This document shows positions 18,826 to 26,732 of a stretch of DNA of 64,000 nt, piece by piece. The stretch's first letter is position 1. Each line of letters starts with the position of its first letter. The notes beneath the pieces were generated by a model. The model saw only the letters and a list, made by a program, of their open reading frames with translations, was not told the DNA's origin and did no database searches. The position numbers were made by a program, and so were the translations under genes. This stretch comes from an uncultured Agathobacter sp. (GTDB lineage: Bacteria; Bacillota; Clostridia; Lachnospirales; Lachnospiraceae), in assembly GCA_934316545.1 (NCBI GenBank), contig CAKRDT010000002.1, positions 62,001 through 126,000 of the forward strand. Direction: 5' to 3'.

Positions 18826-19923
18826 TTAACGAATATATTGTGATAGAACCGATAGATCTTCGCATGTGTCGATGTCTTTCAATTCCTCTGCGACTTCTGT
18901 CTGAACTTTTCTGCAAAGTTGTATGTGTTGTGATACGACCATGCTTCCACCGGATTTTGGAGGGAGAGATTTCAATTCATGGAAGAAACGGGCAGGAAAT
19001 ATCACCGGAGAACCGGTGCGATTCCCGAAACATGTTCTCCAGATGAAAGAAGGCTCATTTTGAGAACAAAGAAGAAGCGCGGCAATGGAATCCGGCCTTA
19101 TCAGAGGTTGATCGGCAGGTAAGAAGGCGCATCGGTCAATTCCGAGTTCGATGGATTGTAATCCCTTCCTTATCATATCATTGCGAAGAGGAGATTGATG
19201 GAGCAGAACCGGAATATTTTGTTTGTGGCACAAATCTTCAATTTCCGGATGAATGGTAACAACAAGCTGTTTACAGAACAACCCTTTACTTGCATCGATT
19301 GCCCATTGGATCAGTGGCTTGCCTCCAAAATCAATCAGAAGTTTATTACTGCCAAAACGTTTTCCCTGTCCGGAAGCCATAATGATGCAGCCGCTTTTTC
19401 CATATGGCTGATCCAGATCAATGACTAAGGTATCGCTTCTTTGGCGAAGCTTCCGTATAAAAGCAAGATTCTGCTTCCGGACTACCATAAGAAGATGTTT
19501 CTGTTCCATAAGTTCATATAAGGTATTTAGATATTCTGGAACCGCGTCTTCGAGATAACCGATCTCATCAATGCTGATCCACTCGGATGCCACTTCCTTA
19601 AGAGCGTTAAGAAAAGAGATTCCTTTTGATAGAAATGCTTCTTTGATCGGTTTCATAAGATTTTCGGTTCTGGATGGATCCGGCTCATATTTTCCGATCA
19701 TAGTTGTTTCACCGGTCCGGTTATTCTTCAAATAGACACCTTGTTGTGGAACCGCATAAGTAGTAATTCCGGGGATAGGAAAAGAGAAAAGTCCTGAGAG
19801 CAGTGTTGTTTTCCCGCAGCCCCTGCTTCCGGTTAAGATGATATGTCTGCATCCGCTATTCTGAAAAGATCTCCATATACAGTCTGTTGTTAGCCTGGAT
19901 ACAGGCATTCCTATAGGTTTCAT
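18826..19923 (-). CDS. Fused P-loop NTPase and MobA/MocA-like nucleotidyltransferase
   Basis: Two domains in 365 residues. The N-terminal ~170 residues resemble THEP1-type nucleoside triphosphatases: Walker A GSRGCGKTTLL near 33-43 and a WISIDEIGYLED Walker B-like stretch. The C-terminal ~190 residues are an NTP-transferase domain with IIMASGQGKRFGSNKLL, as in MocA/MobA enzymes that attach CMP or GMP to molybdopterin. The molybdenum-hydroxylase neighbours suggest cytidylylation for the XDH-type enzyme; this is inference. The start is uncertain: ATG 19923 overlaps the ModE-like gene by 68 bases. It is the last gene of the leftward operon and converges on spoIVB with one base between the stops. 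Confidence 0.8.
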   Translation of the reverse strand: MKPIGMPVSRLTTDCIWRSFQNSGCRHIILTGSRGCGKTTLLSGLFSFPIPGITTYAVPQQGVYLKNNRTGETTMIGKYEPDPSRTENLMKPIKEAFLSKGISFLNALKEVASEWISIDEIGYLEDAVPEYLNTLYELMEQKHLLMVVRKQNLAFIRKLRQRSDTLVIDLDQPYGKSGCIIMASGQGKRFGSNKLLIDFGGKPLIQWAIDASKGLFCKQLVVTIHPEIEDLCHKQNIPVLLHQSPLRNDMIRKGLQSIELGIDRCAFLPADQPLIRPDSIAALLLCSQNEPSFIWRTCFGNRTGSPVIFPARFFHELKSLPPKSGGSMVVSQHIQLCRKVQTEVAEELKDIDTCEDLSVLSQYIR

Positions 19924-20200
19924 ATTTTTTCAGCCATTCCTTTCCTTCTGGTGTCAGTGTACTGCCTCCACCGGATCGCCCGCCGACACTTCGTGTAGTA
20001 AGTGAAAATCCAAGCGCCTCCTCGGCATGTCGTATCATTCGCAGCGCCTTGGTATATGCAAGTCCCATAGAAATAGAAGCAGCTCGCAGCGAACCTGTTT
20101 CTTCAATGGCGTGTAAGAGAAGACAGGGACCTTCGCCAAAAAATTTTTCTCCGTGTTCATCAAAAAAAGTGATCTTTGTGGCTGCCCTCAAAAATATCAT
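19856..20200 (-). CDS. ModE-like winged-helix regulator (DNA-binding domain only)
   Basis: A 114-residue LysR/ModE-type winged helix: GPCLLLHAIEETGSLRAAS followed by AYTKALRMIRHAEEALGF and GGRSGGGSTLTPEG, typical of the ModE N-terminal domain. The C-terminal molybdate-binding (MOP) domains of E. coli ModE are absent, so how it senses metal is not evident. ATG 20200 directly abuts AGGAGG; a TTG at 20191 is better spaced and may be the true start. It sits in the operon between the importer genes and the nucleotidyltransferase, supporting molybdenum control. Confidence 0.82.
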   Translation of the reverse strand: MIFLRAATKITFFDEHGEKFFGEGPCLLLHAIEETGSLRAASISMGLAYTKALRMIRHAEEALGFSLTTRSVGGRSGGGSTLTPEGKEWLKKYETYRNACIQANNRLYMEIFSE

Positions 20201-20984
20201 CCTCCTTTAACATTACAAGCCGTTTTTGCCCATTGTGGGTTGTTAACTCTTTGATACTGATTGTACCATAAATTTCCGAAAGAAGCTGCTCCGTTTTTGG
20301 GATGGGAGTATGGAACGGACGGATTTCACCAATCAGTTTTTTTTCGGATAAAACAAGAAGCAGGTCGCAGTAATTGAGCGCAAGAGAACTGTCGTGCAGT
20401 GTGATCAATGCAATCCCCTGATTCTTTTGAATCTTTTGACGCAAAAGCCCGATTGCCTGATAACGGAATCGAAAATCCAGAGCACTTTCCGGTTCGTCTA
20501 AAAGAAAAAGCCTGCGATCACAGGCAAATGTGCGTGCCAGAAGAACAAGCTGTTTTTGTCCTGCGCTCAGATTCATGAAATGATCATGGATACGTCCATC
20601 CAGACCCACAAGTTCAAGTGCATCAGCGGCTTTTTGTTTCATTTGTTTCGTGGGGGACTGCAAAAGTTTTAAATCCGGATTAAATCCCATTAAAACCACT
20701 TCCATAACCGACAGATCTATGGAAATACTGTTTTGCTGTGGAATATATCCGCAGCAAAGGGCGCGTTCCCTTGCGGTAAGTGCTTCCAGAATCTGATCGT
20801 TAAACTGACATTTTCCCTTGTGAGGAAGAAGACCGGCAATTGCTTTCAGTAAAGTCGTTTTACCACATCCGTTGCAACCGAGGATTCCGGCGATGGTTCC
20901 GCCGGGTACGGAAAAACTGATATCATTCAGAACCGTTTCCTTTTGATATCCGCATATGATGTTTTTTACGGTCAGTTCGTTCAT
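20160..20984 (-). CDS. ABC transporter ATP-binding protein, FecE/MolC type
   Basis: ATPase subunit of a type II (metal-chelate/B12-like) importer. Walker A GCNGCGKTTLL, signature LSAGQKQ and Walker B LFLLDEPESALD are intact. I set the start at 20984 (MNELTVKN), preceded by AAGGAGG; the longer reading to 21110 lies inside the permease gene. It gives 274 residues, overlaps the permease by four bases (ATGA) and the ModE-like gene by about 40. With molybdenum genes around it, the likely cargo is molybdate or tungstate, as for Haemophilus MolBC; iron siderophore or cobalamin cannot be excluded. Confidence 0.88.
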   Translation of the reverse strand: MNELTVKNIICGYQKETVLNDISFSVPGGTIAGILGCNGCGKTTLLKAIAGLLPHKGKCQFNDQILEALTARERALCCGYIPQQNSISIDLSVMEVVLMGFNPDLKLLQSPTKQMKQKAADALELVGLDGRIHDHFMNLSAGQKQLVLLARTFACDRRLFLLDEPESALDFRFRYQAIGLLRQKIQKNQGIALITLHDSSLALNYCDLLLVLSEKKLIGEIRPFHTPIPKTEQLLSEIYGTISIKELTTHNGQKRLVMLKEDDIFEGSHKDHFF

Positions 20985-21955
20985 GAGGATTTCCTCCTTA
21001 AACAAAGATAAATCAACACGGGTGCTCCAATCAGACTTGTAAAAATACTTACCGGCAATTCTGTGGAAGCGATGCTTCGAGCCAGAATATCGCCAAATGT
21101 AAGCAGACACCCGCCGATGAGTCCGCTGATCAGCATGGTAGAGATTCGATTGCTTTTGAGCAGCATTCGTGCACCATGGGGGGCTAATAGAGCGATAAAA
21201 CTGATCAGTCCGGTCATGCTGATGACGCTGGCAGTTGCAAGCGTGGCAATGATCAGAACAAGAAGGCGCATTCGCCGGACGTCGACGCCGAGCATGCGTC
21301 CTTCATGATCGTCGAGGGATAGTAAAATAATCTGACGATATAACAGAAACAGGCAGATGATACAAATGATGCATAAAACGATATTAAAGCGGATGGAATA
21401 AAGACTGATTCCGTTCAGGCTTCCCATAATCCAGTATTCGATGGAAGCTAGCTGCTTTTCGGGATCTGCAAGTAATTTCAGGACGATCAGAATCGTCTGC
21501 GCGAGACTGTGTACGGCAATACCGGCAAGCACAATGCTTTTGCCGTCTTTATCTTCCGTCAATGAGGAGAGAGAAAGGGCAAGAACTACACAACAAACAG
21601 CCCCTGCAAAAGCAGAGGCTGTAACTGCAAATGTTCCGGATAAAAACAGGATACCAAAAGCGGCACCCGCGCTGGCACCGGAAGATACACCGATGATATC
21701 CGGAGAAGCAAGCGGATTCCTGAAAATTGTCTGATAGACAAAGCCTGCAACTCCCAGAACAAATCCGCCGGAAGCACCGATTACGGCACGGCTTGCGCGC
21801 AATGTGAGAAAAACGTTCCATTGCATCGGATCCCCGGAAAGAATCCCCGAAAGTGTCAGGGGATATTTACCGATAAAAAGGGAAGCGATGGCAAGGAGCA
21901 GTAACAGAATGCTTCCGATGATGATATAGAGATTAGTTTTGACTTTCGATATCAT
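20981..21955 (-). CDS. ABC transporter permease, FecCD/MolB type
   Basis: Membrane subunit of the same importer, 324 residues, with about ten hydrophobic segments and the FecCD motifs NPLASPDIIGVSSGASAGA and TGLISFIALLAPHGAR. The start at 21955 (MISKVKTN) has GGAAAG in the overlapping tail of the binding-protein gene; longer in-frame starts up to 22048 lie deeper inside that gene. It is translationally coupled to its neighbours on both sides. Confidence 0.88.
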   Translation of the reverse strand: MISKVKTNLYIIIGSILLLLLAIASLFIGKYPLTLSGILSGDPMQWNVFLTLRASRAVIGASGGFVLGVAGFVYQTIFRNPLASPDIIGVSSGASAGAAFGILFLSGTFAVTASAFAGAVCCVVLALSLSSLTEDKDGKSIVLAGIAVHSLAQTILIVLKLLADPEKQLASIEYWIMGSLNGISLYSIRFNIVLCIICIICLFLLYRQIILLSLDDHEGRMLGVDVRRMRLLVLIIATLATASVISMTGLISFIALLAPHGARMLLKSNRISTMLISGLIGGCLLTFGDILARSIASTELPVSIFTSLIGAPVLIYLCLRRKSS

Positions 21956-23033
21956 AGAACTTTCCATAATAGTTGTCGGATTCCGTTGTGTAGGTATCGG
22001 CAGAAATCTGATCCGGATGAAGGATTCCGGCAAGCCATATACTTGCAAGAATACTGGCCGGAACCGGGCTGTCTAATGCCTCGATCTCTCCGGGAACGGC
22101 ATAAACCTGCTTGGTTTTTACCGCAGTACAGTTTTTCAGATTTGGATCATTTAAAACATCTTCTACGGTATATTCTGCATCGGATGCAAGAATGATATAG
22201 GATGGATCCCATGACAGAAGCTGCTCGTAACTGATATTTGCCCAATAGGTATCCGTAATTTCTTCCGCTGCATTTACGGCACCGGCCAGTTCCATCATTT
22301 GGGACTGGTACATGGATGGTCCGGCTGTGGAAAGAAGAGAAGAATTGCCGGCCAGATATACGGTAGGTTTATCAACGGAATCAAGTTTTGAAGCGAGCAT
22401 ATCACTTTGTTCATTTATGTATGAAATAAGTTCATCCGCCTTTGCTTTTGTGTTTGTTACAGTAGCGATCAATGTGATCATTTCCTCCAGCTGTTCCTGA
22501 TTTTCAGGATTGACAAGCAATACAGGAATATTGAGCTCGGAAAGACTCTGGGCGGCATCTTTTAATTTTAAAGGCAGAATAACAAGATCCGGGTTTAAAG
22601 ATGCACATGTTTCCAGATTGAACTCTTTTGCAGTACCGACGTTTGGCAGCTCAAGAAATCCCGGAGCAGCCATCTTATAGATCGGACGCGTATCTGCCTT
22701 TGCTTCAATACCTGTCACTTTGTCACTCAGCCCAAGAGCAATCAGAAGGCTTGAAGGAATGTAGTAGCCGCTGACAATTTTTTCCGGTTCTTTTGTAAAA
22801 GTAACCTCACGTCCGGCCTGATCCGTTACTGTGACAGGATAAGCTGTCTCAGACAGATCGGTGGATGCCGTGTCCTGTGTCGACGGATTTGCGTCCTCCA
22901 CGGAGGTTGTTTCGGTATTGTTTTGAATCGGCATCGTGGAAGAAGTTCCGCAGCCGCTGTTTACAAACAGAAGTAAAACAGCGAGCAGGAGTGATACATA
23001 TCGGGTTAATTGCTTTTGAATTTTGGTTTTCAT
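21933..23033 (-). CDS. ABC transporter substrate-binding lipoprotein, helical-backbone (PF01497) type
   Basis: First gene of the leftward operon. A signal peptide ends in the lipobox VNSGC, followed by a Thr/Ser-rich linker and a PF01497 domain (EKIVSGYYIPSSLLIALG through GILHPDQ). Such proteins bind siderophores, cobalamin or, in the MolA branch, molybdate/tungstate. Neighbouring ModE-like and molybdopterin genes favour molybdate. The start follows GAGAGGTG. A consensus-like promoter with an overlapping palindrome lies upstream, pointing to repression in response to metal. Confidence 0.87.
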   Translation of the reverse strand: MKTKIQKQLTRYVSLLLAVLLLFVNSGCGTSSTMPIQNNTETTSVEDANPSTQDTASTDLSETAYPVTVTDQAGREVTFTKEPEKIVSGYYIPSSLLIALGLSDKVTGIEAKADTRPIYKMAAPGFLELPNVGTAKEFNLETCASLNPDLVILPLKLKDAAQSLSELNIPVLLVNPENQEQLEEMITLIATVTNTKAKADELISYINEQSDMLASKLDSVDKPTVYLAGNSSLLSTAGPSMYQSQMMELAGAVNAAEEITDTYWANISYEQLLSWDPSYIILASDAEYTVEDVLNDPNLKNCTAVKTKQVYAVPGEIEALDSPVPASILASIWLAGILHPDQISADTYTTESDNYYGKFYDIESQN

Positions 23034-23059
23034 AGTTCACCTCTCGTTGTGTTTTTAAT

Positions 23060-23099
23060 AATATAACGATATTGTAGCAAAGCATCTTTTCATACGCAA
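23060..23099 (-). promoter_or_regulatory. Promoter of the importer operon with overlapping ModE-like palindrome
   Basis: On the minus strand TTGCGT (23099-23094) and TACAAT (23076-23071) are 17 bases apart. The palindrome AATATCGTTATATT (23073-23060) overlaps the -10 and start region and contains CGTTATAT, the half-site of known ModE operators. The binding protein is inferred. Confidence 0.55.
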
Positions 23100-23109
23100 G
23101 TATTTTTAT

Positions 23110-23115
23110 TATAAT
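23110..23115 (+). promoter_or_regulatory. Possible -10 of the xanthine-dehydrogenase operon
   Basis: TATAAT lies 43 bases before the xdh FAD-subunit start. No good -35 is seen 17 bases upstream, so it may need an activator. Confidence 0.3.
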
Positions 23116-23157
23116 GTTGAATAAGTGATGGCTAAAATAATATAAGAAGGAGCGCTT

Positions 23158-23949
23158 ATGATAACTATTCAAAATTATGTCCGTCCAAAGAGCCTTGAAG
23201 AAGCATATGAGCTGAACCAGAAGAAAAGCAGCCATATTATTGGCGGTATGCTCTGGATGAAAATGCAGAATCGTCTGATCCCGACAGCAATCGATTTGTG
23301 CGGGCTTGGATTAGATACGATTGAAGAGACCGAGGAGGAGTTTTTGATCGGTGCCATGGTGCCGCTTCGCAAACTGGAAATGCATAAAGGTTTAAACCAT
23401 GCAACGCAGGGAGCTGTCCGGAATGCATTAAAGGATATTGTCGGCGTACAATTTCGTAATGTTGCGACCATTGGAGGCAGTATCTGGGGCAGATTCGGAT
23501 TCTCGGATGTATTGACGGTTTTTCTTGTCATGGATGCGGAGGTCGAGTTGTTTCATTCCGGACGTATTCCCCTTCGTGATTTTGTGGAAATGATGCCGGA
23601 TCGTGATATTCTGGTCCGCCTGATCATCAGGAAAAGCCGGGGGGCATTTGCTTATGCCTCGGTTCGTAACCAGAGTACGGATTTCCCTGTAATCGCATGT
23701 GCAGCTTCTGTGGTGGATGGAGAGTATCGTTTTGCTGCAGGTGCAAGACCCCAAAAAGCGATGCTTCTAACGGATGAAGCGCATCTGTTTTCCGGTGGAT
23801 TGTCGGATGATTCGATTGCAGCCTTTGCAAAATATGCGGCAGAACGGATTCCTACCGGCAGCAATATCCGTGCCCATGCAGATTACCGGTCCCGTCTCAT
23901 CGGAGTACTTTGTAAACGATTGTTTGATACCATAAAGGAGGCACAGTGA
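23158..23949 (+). CDS. Xanthine dehydrogenase family FAD-binding subunit
   Basis: FAD subunit of a three-part molybdenum hydroxylase; it passes electrons from the Fe-S subunit to the acceptor. At 263 residues it matches stand-alone CoxM/XdhB-type subunits. It shows an FAD-binding region near residues 25-45 and the ATIGGSIWGRFGFSDV motif near residue 100. An AAGGAG site precedes the ATG. It opens an operon in the order FAD, 2Fe-2S, Mo subunit, NCS2 permease, diverging from the putative molybdate importer. Confidence 0.9.
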   Translation: MITIQNYVRPKSLEEAYELNQKKSSHIIGGMLWMKMQNRLIPTAIDLCGLGLDTIEETEEEFLIGAMVPLRKLEMHKGLNHATQGAVRNALKDIVGVQFRNVATIGGSIWGRFGFSDVLTVFLVMDAEVELFHSGRIPLRDFVEMMPDRDILVRLIIRKSRGAFAYASVRNQSTDFPVIACAASVVDGEYRFAAGARPQKAMLLTDEAHLFSGGLSDDSIAAFAKYAAERIPTGSNIRAHADYRSRLIGVLCKRLFDTIKEAQ

Positions 23950-24431
23950 TGGAAGTCTGTATTCATGTTAATAACAAAGCGATTAAGCAACAGATTGAAC
24001 CGGATCTTCTTTTGATCGATTTTTTGAGGCAGCATGGCTGTTATAGTGTAAAACGTGGCTGCGAGTCTGCCAACTGCGGACTGTGCACGGTTCTGATGGA
24101 TGAAGTGCCGGTTCTGTCCTGTTCCATTCTTGCAGCAAGAGCAGATGGACATGCTGTACAAACACTGGAAGGCTTACAGGAGGAAGCAGCGGAATTTGTT
24201 ACTTATATTGCAGCGCAGGGAGCGGATCAATGTGGATTTTGTAATCCGGGGTTTGTCATGAATACGATTGCGCTGCTGCGCGAGAATCCGGATCCGACCG
24301 ATGATGAAATCCGGGCATTTCTTGCAGGAAATCTGTGCAGATGCTCGGGATATGAAGGACAGCTCCGTGGCATCCGCAACTATCTGGACAGCAGGAAGCA
24401 GAAGAATAAAGGAGGCAGTCATGGAGCATAA
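23949..24431 (+). CDS. Xanthine dehydrogenase family 2Fe-2S subunit
   Basis: Electron-transfer subunit with two 2Fe-2S clusters. The N-terminal ferredoxin-like cluster shows CESANCGLC with a later Cys (VLSC); the C-terminal helical cluster shows QCGFCNPGF and NLCRCSGY. At about 160 residues it has normal length. ATG 23949 is seven bases after AGGAGG and overlaps the preceding stop as TGATG; a GTG at 23946 is possible but closer. Its 3' end overlaps the Mo subunit by 11 bases. Confidence 0.93.
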   Translation: MEVCIHVNNKAIKQQIEPDLLLIDFLRQHGCYSVKRGCESANCGLCTVLMDEVPVLSCSILAARADGHAVQTLEGLQEEAAEFVTYIAAQGADQCGFCNPGFVMNTIALLRENPDPTDDEIRAFLAGNLCRCSGYEGQLRGIRNYLDSRKQKNKGGSHGA

Positions 24432-26721
24432 AGAATATCAGACAGTTCACAAGTCGATTCCCAAAAAAGATGCGATGCAGCTTCTTTTAGGAAAACCGGT
24501 TTATGTGGATGATATCACGGGTGACGCGCTGACCGTTAAACTTCTCAGAAGTACGAAGGCAAACGCGATTGTCGAAGATGTCCAGATCTCTGTTGCACAA
24601 AAAGTACCTGGGATTGTAGCTATCTACACCTGGAAAGATGTTCCGAAGCATCGTTTTGCGATCGCCGGACAGACGTATCCGGAACCCTCCCCTTATGACC
24701 GTCTGATCATAGACCGTCATGTGCGGTTTGTCGGGGATGTGGTTGCAATTATTGCAGCGGAAGATGAGAAGGCCGCTTTAAAGGCAATGAAACTGATCAA
24801 GGTAACCTATCGTGAGTTGGAGCCGCTTTTGGATTTTCATAAGGCAAAAGACAATGAAGTACTCGTTCATCCGGAAGAGGACTGGTTTCCGCCTGTCGAG
24901 GTGGGAGGGGATTCCAAACGGAATCTGGTTGCCTCCGAAATCGATGGAAACGGAGACGTTGATGCCGTTCTGGCTGATTGTGACGCGGTGCTTGATCACA
25001 CCTACCATATGCGCGCATTCAGTCAGGCGATGATGGAAACATTCCGGACATATACGAGCCTTGATCGGTATGGCAGACTGCATGTGATCTCATCAACCCA
25101 GATCGTCTTTCACGTAAGACGAATCTTATCGAATGCATTGGGAATTAAAAAAAGCATGATACGTGTGGAAAAGCCGCGTATCGGCGGTGGATTTGGAGCA
25201 AAACAGACAGCGGTCAGTGAAGTATACCCTGCGTTTGTTACCATGAAAACAGGTAGACCGGCAAAACTTATTTTTACCAGAGAAGAGGCTATGACTGCAG
25301 GATCTCCACGGCATGAGATGGAAGTACGCGTACGTCTTGGTGCCAACCGGGACGGACATATCCGTGGACTGGATCTGTATACTCTTTCCAATTCCGGTGC
25401 TTACGGTGAACACGGACCGACAACCGTAGGATTGAGCGGACATAAATCGATTCCGCTTTATACCGGAGGACTTGAAGCGCATCGTTTTGCATATGATGTG
25501 GTTTATACAAACACGATGGCGGCCGGAGCTTATCGCGGATATGGGGCAACGCAGGGCATTTTTGCTGTGGAAACCTGCGTGAATGAACTGGCGGAACAAC
25601 TCGGAATAGACCCTACGGTTATCCGTGAACAGAATATGGTTCGCGAAGGCATGAAGATGCCTGCTTATTTTGGCGAGACTGCAAATGCCTGTGCTCTTGA
25701 CCGGTGCATGAAAAAATGTAAAGAATTGTTTCACTGGGATGAAAAATATCCGGTACGGGATATGGGAAACGGAAAAGTCAGAGCTGCCGGTGTTGCGATG
25801 GCAATGCAGGGATCGGGTATTTCGAATGTGGATGTCGGATCGGCAACGATCAAACTTGCGGATGACGGAACCTTTAACCTGATCATCGGGGCTGCAGACA
25901 TGGGAACCGGGTGCGATACGATTCTTGCACAGATGGTTGCGGAATGCATGGAATGTCCGGTTGAAGATGTTGCGGTATTCGGCGCCGACACGGATGCGTC
26001 GCCTTATGATTCCGGTTCTTATGCATCTTCCACAACCTATGTTACAGGTAAAGCAGTAGAAATTGCCTGTGCGGAATTGAAAGAGAAGCTTTGTGCGATC
26101 GCTGCCGGAATTCTTGACTGTAATCCGGATGAAATGATATATGAGAACAGGCAGGCGCGCAATGTGCATACGGGGCGGACGGTTTCACTTAAAAAAATCA
26201 GTGTGAAGGATCAGGTCTCAAACAATATTGCGGCAGTTGCCACAGCGACGCATTCTTCTCCGGTATCGCCGCCGCCATACATGGTCGGAATGGTAGAAAT
26301 CGAACTGGATCGTTTTACCGGTGAAACAAAAATTTTAAATTATACTGCAGTTGCCGACTGCGGTATTGCAATCAATCCGGCTTTGGCAAGGGTTCAGGTA
26401 GAGGGTGGAATTGTGCAGGGCATCGGCCACACCTTGTTTGAAAATGTAACTTATGACCGAAACGGTCGTCTGAATGAGACGAATTTCATGCAGTATAAGA
26501 TACCGACCCGACTGGATATGGGACAACTTCATGTAGAATTTGAGAACAGTTACGAAGAGACGGGACCGTTTGGTGCAAAATCACTTGGAGAAATTGTAAT
26601 TAATACTCCGGCACCGGCAATTGCTCATGCAATTTATCGTGCAACCGGCGTATGGCACAGGGAACTTCCGATTACTCCGGAAAAGATTCTTATGTCTATG
26701 CCTGAAAATAAACAGCTATGA
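24421..26721 (+). CDS. Xanthine dehydrogenase family molybdenum-binding subunit
   Basis: Catalytic subunit (766 residues) carrying molybdopterin. Motifs: GGGFGAKQ, GAYRGYGATQG with the Arg equivalent to bovine XDH Arg880, and GAKSLGE with the catalytic Glu near the C-terminus. The residue matching bovine Glu802, directly after GGGFGGK, is Gln here, as in several non-xanthine members, so the substrate is not certain. An NCS2 permease follows, favouring a purine or related heterocycle. The start at 24421 follows AGGAGG; an in-frame ATG at 24268 lies inside the Fe-S gene. No XdhC-type maturation gene is in the window. Confidence 0.9.
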   Translation: MEHKEYQTVHKSIPKKDAMQLLLGKPVYVDDITGDALTVKLLRSTKANAIVEDVQISVAQKVPGIVAIYTWKDVPKHRFAIAGQTYPEPSPYDRLIIDRHVRFVGDVVAIIAAEDEKAALKAMKLIKVTYRELEPLLDFHKAKDNEVLVHPEEDWFPPVEVGGDSKRNLVASEIDGNGDVDAVLADCDAVLDHTYHMRAFSQAMMETFRTYTSLDRYGRLHVISSTQIVFHVRRILSNALGIKKSMIRVEKPRIGGGFGAKQTAVSEVYPAFVTMKTGRPAKLIFTREEAMTAGSPRHEMEVRVRLGANRDGHIRGLDLYTLSNSGAYGEHGPTTVGLSGHKSIPLYTGGLEAHRFAYDVVYTNTMAAGAYRGYGATQGIFAVETCVNELAEQLGIDPTVIREQNMVREGMKMPAYFGETANACALDRCMKKCKELFHWDEKYPVRDMGNGKVRAAGVAMAMQGSGISNVDVGSATIKLADDGTFNLIIGAADMGTGCDTILAQMVAECMECPVEDVAVFGADTDASPYDSGSYASSTTYVTGKAVEIACAELKEKLCAIAAGILDCNPDEMIYENRQARNVHTGRTVSLKKISVKDQVSNNIAAVATATHSSPVSPPPYMVGMVEIELDRFTGETKILNYTAVADCGIAINPALARVQVEGGIVQGIGHTLFENVTYDRNGRLNETNFMQYKIPTRLDMGQLHVEFENSYEETGPFGAKSLGEIVINTPAPAIAHAIYRATGVWHRELPITPEKILMSMPENKQL

Positions 26722-26732
26722 GGAGAACACAT

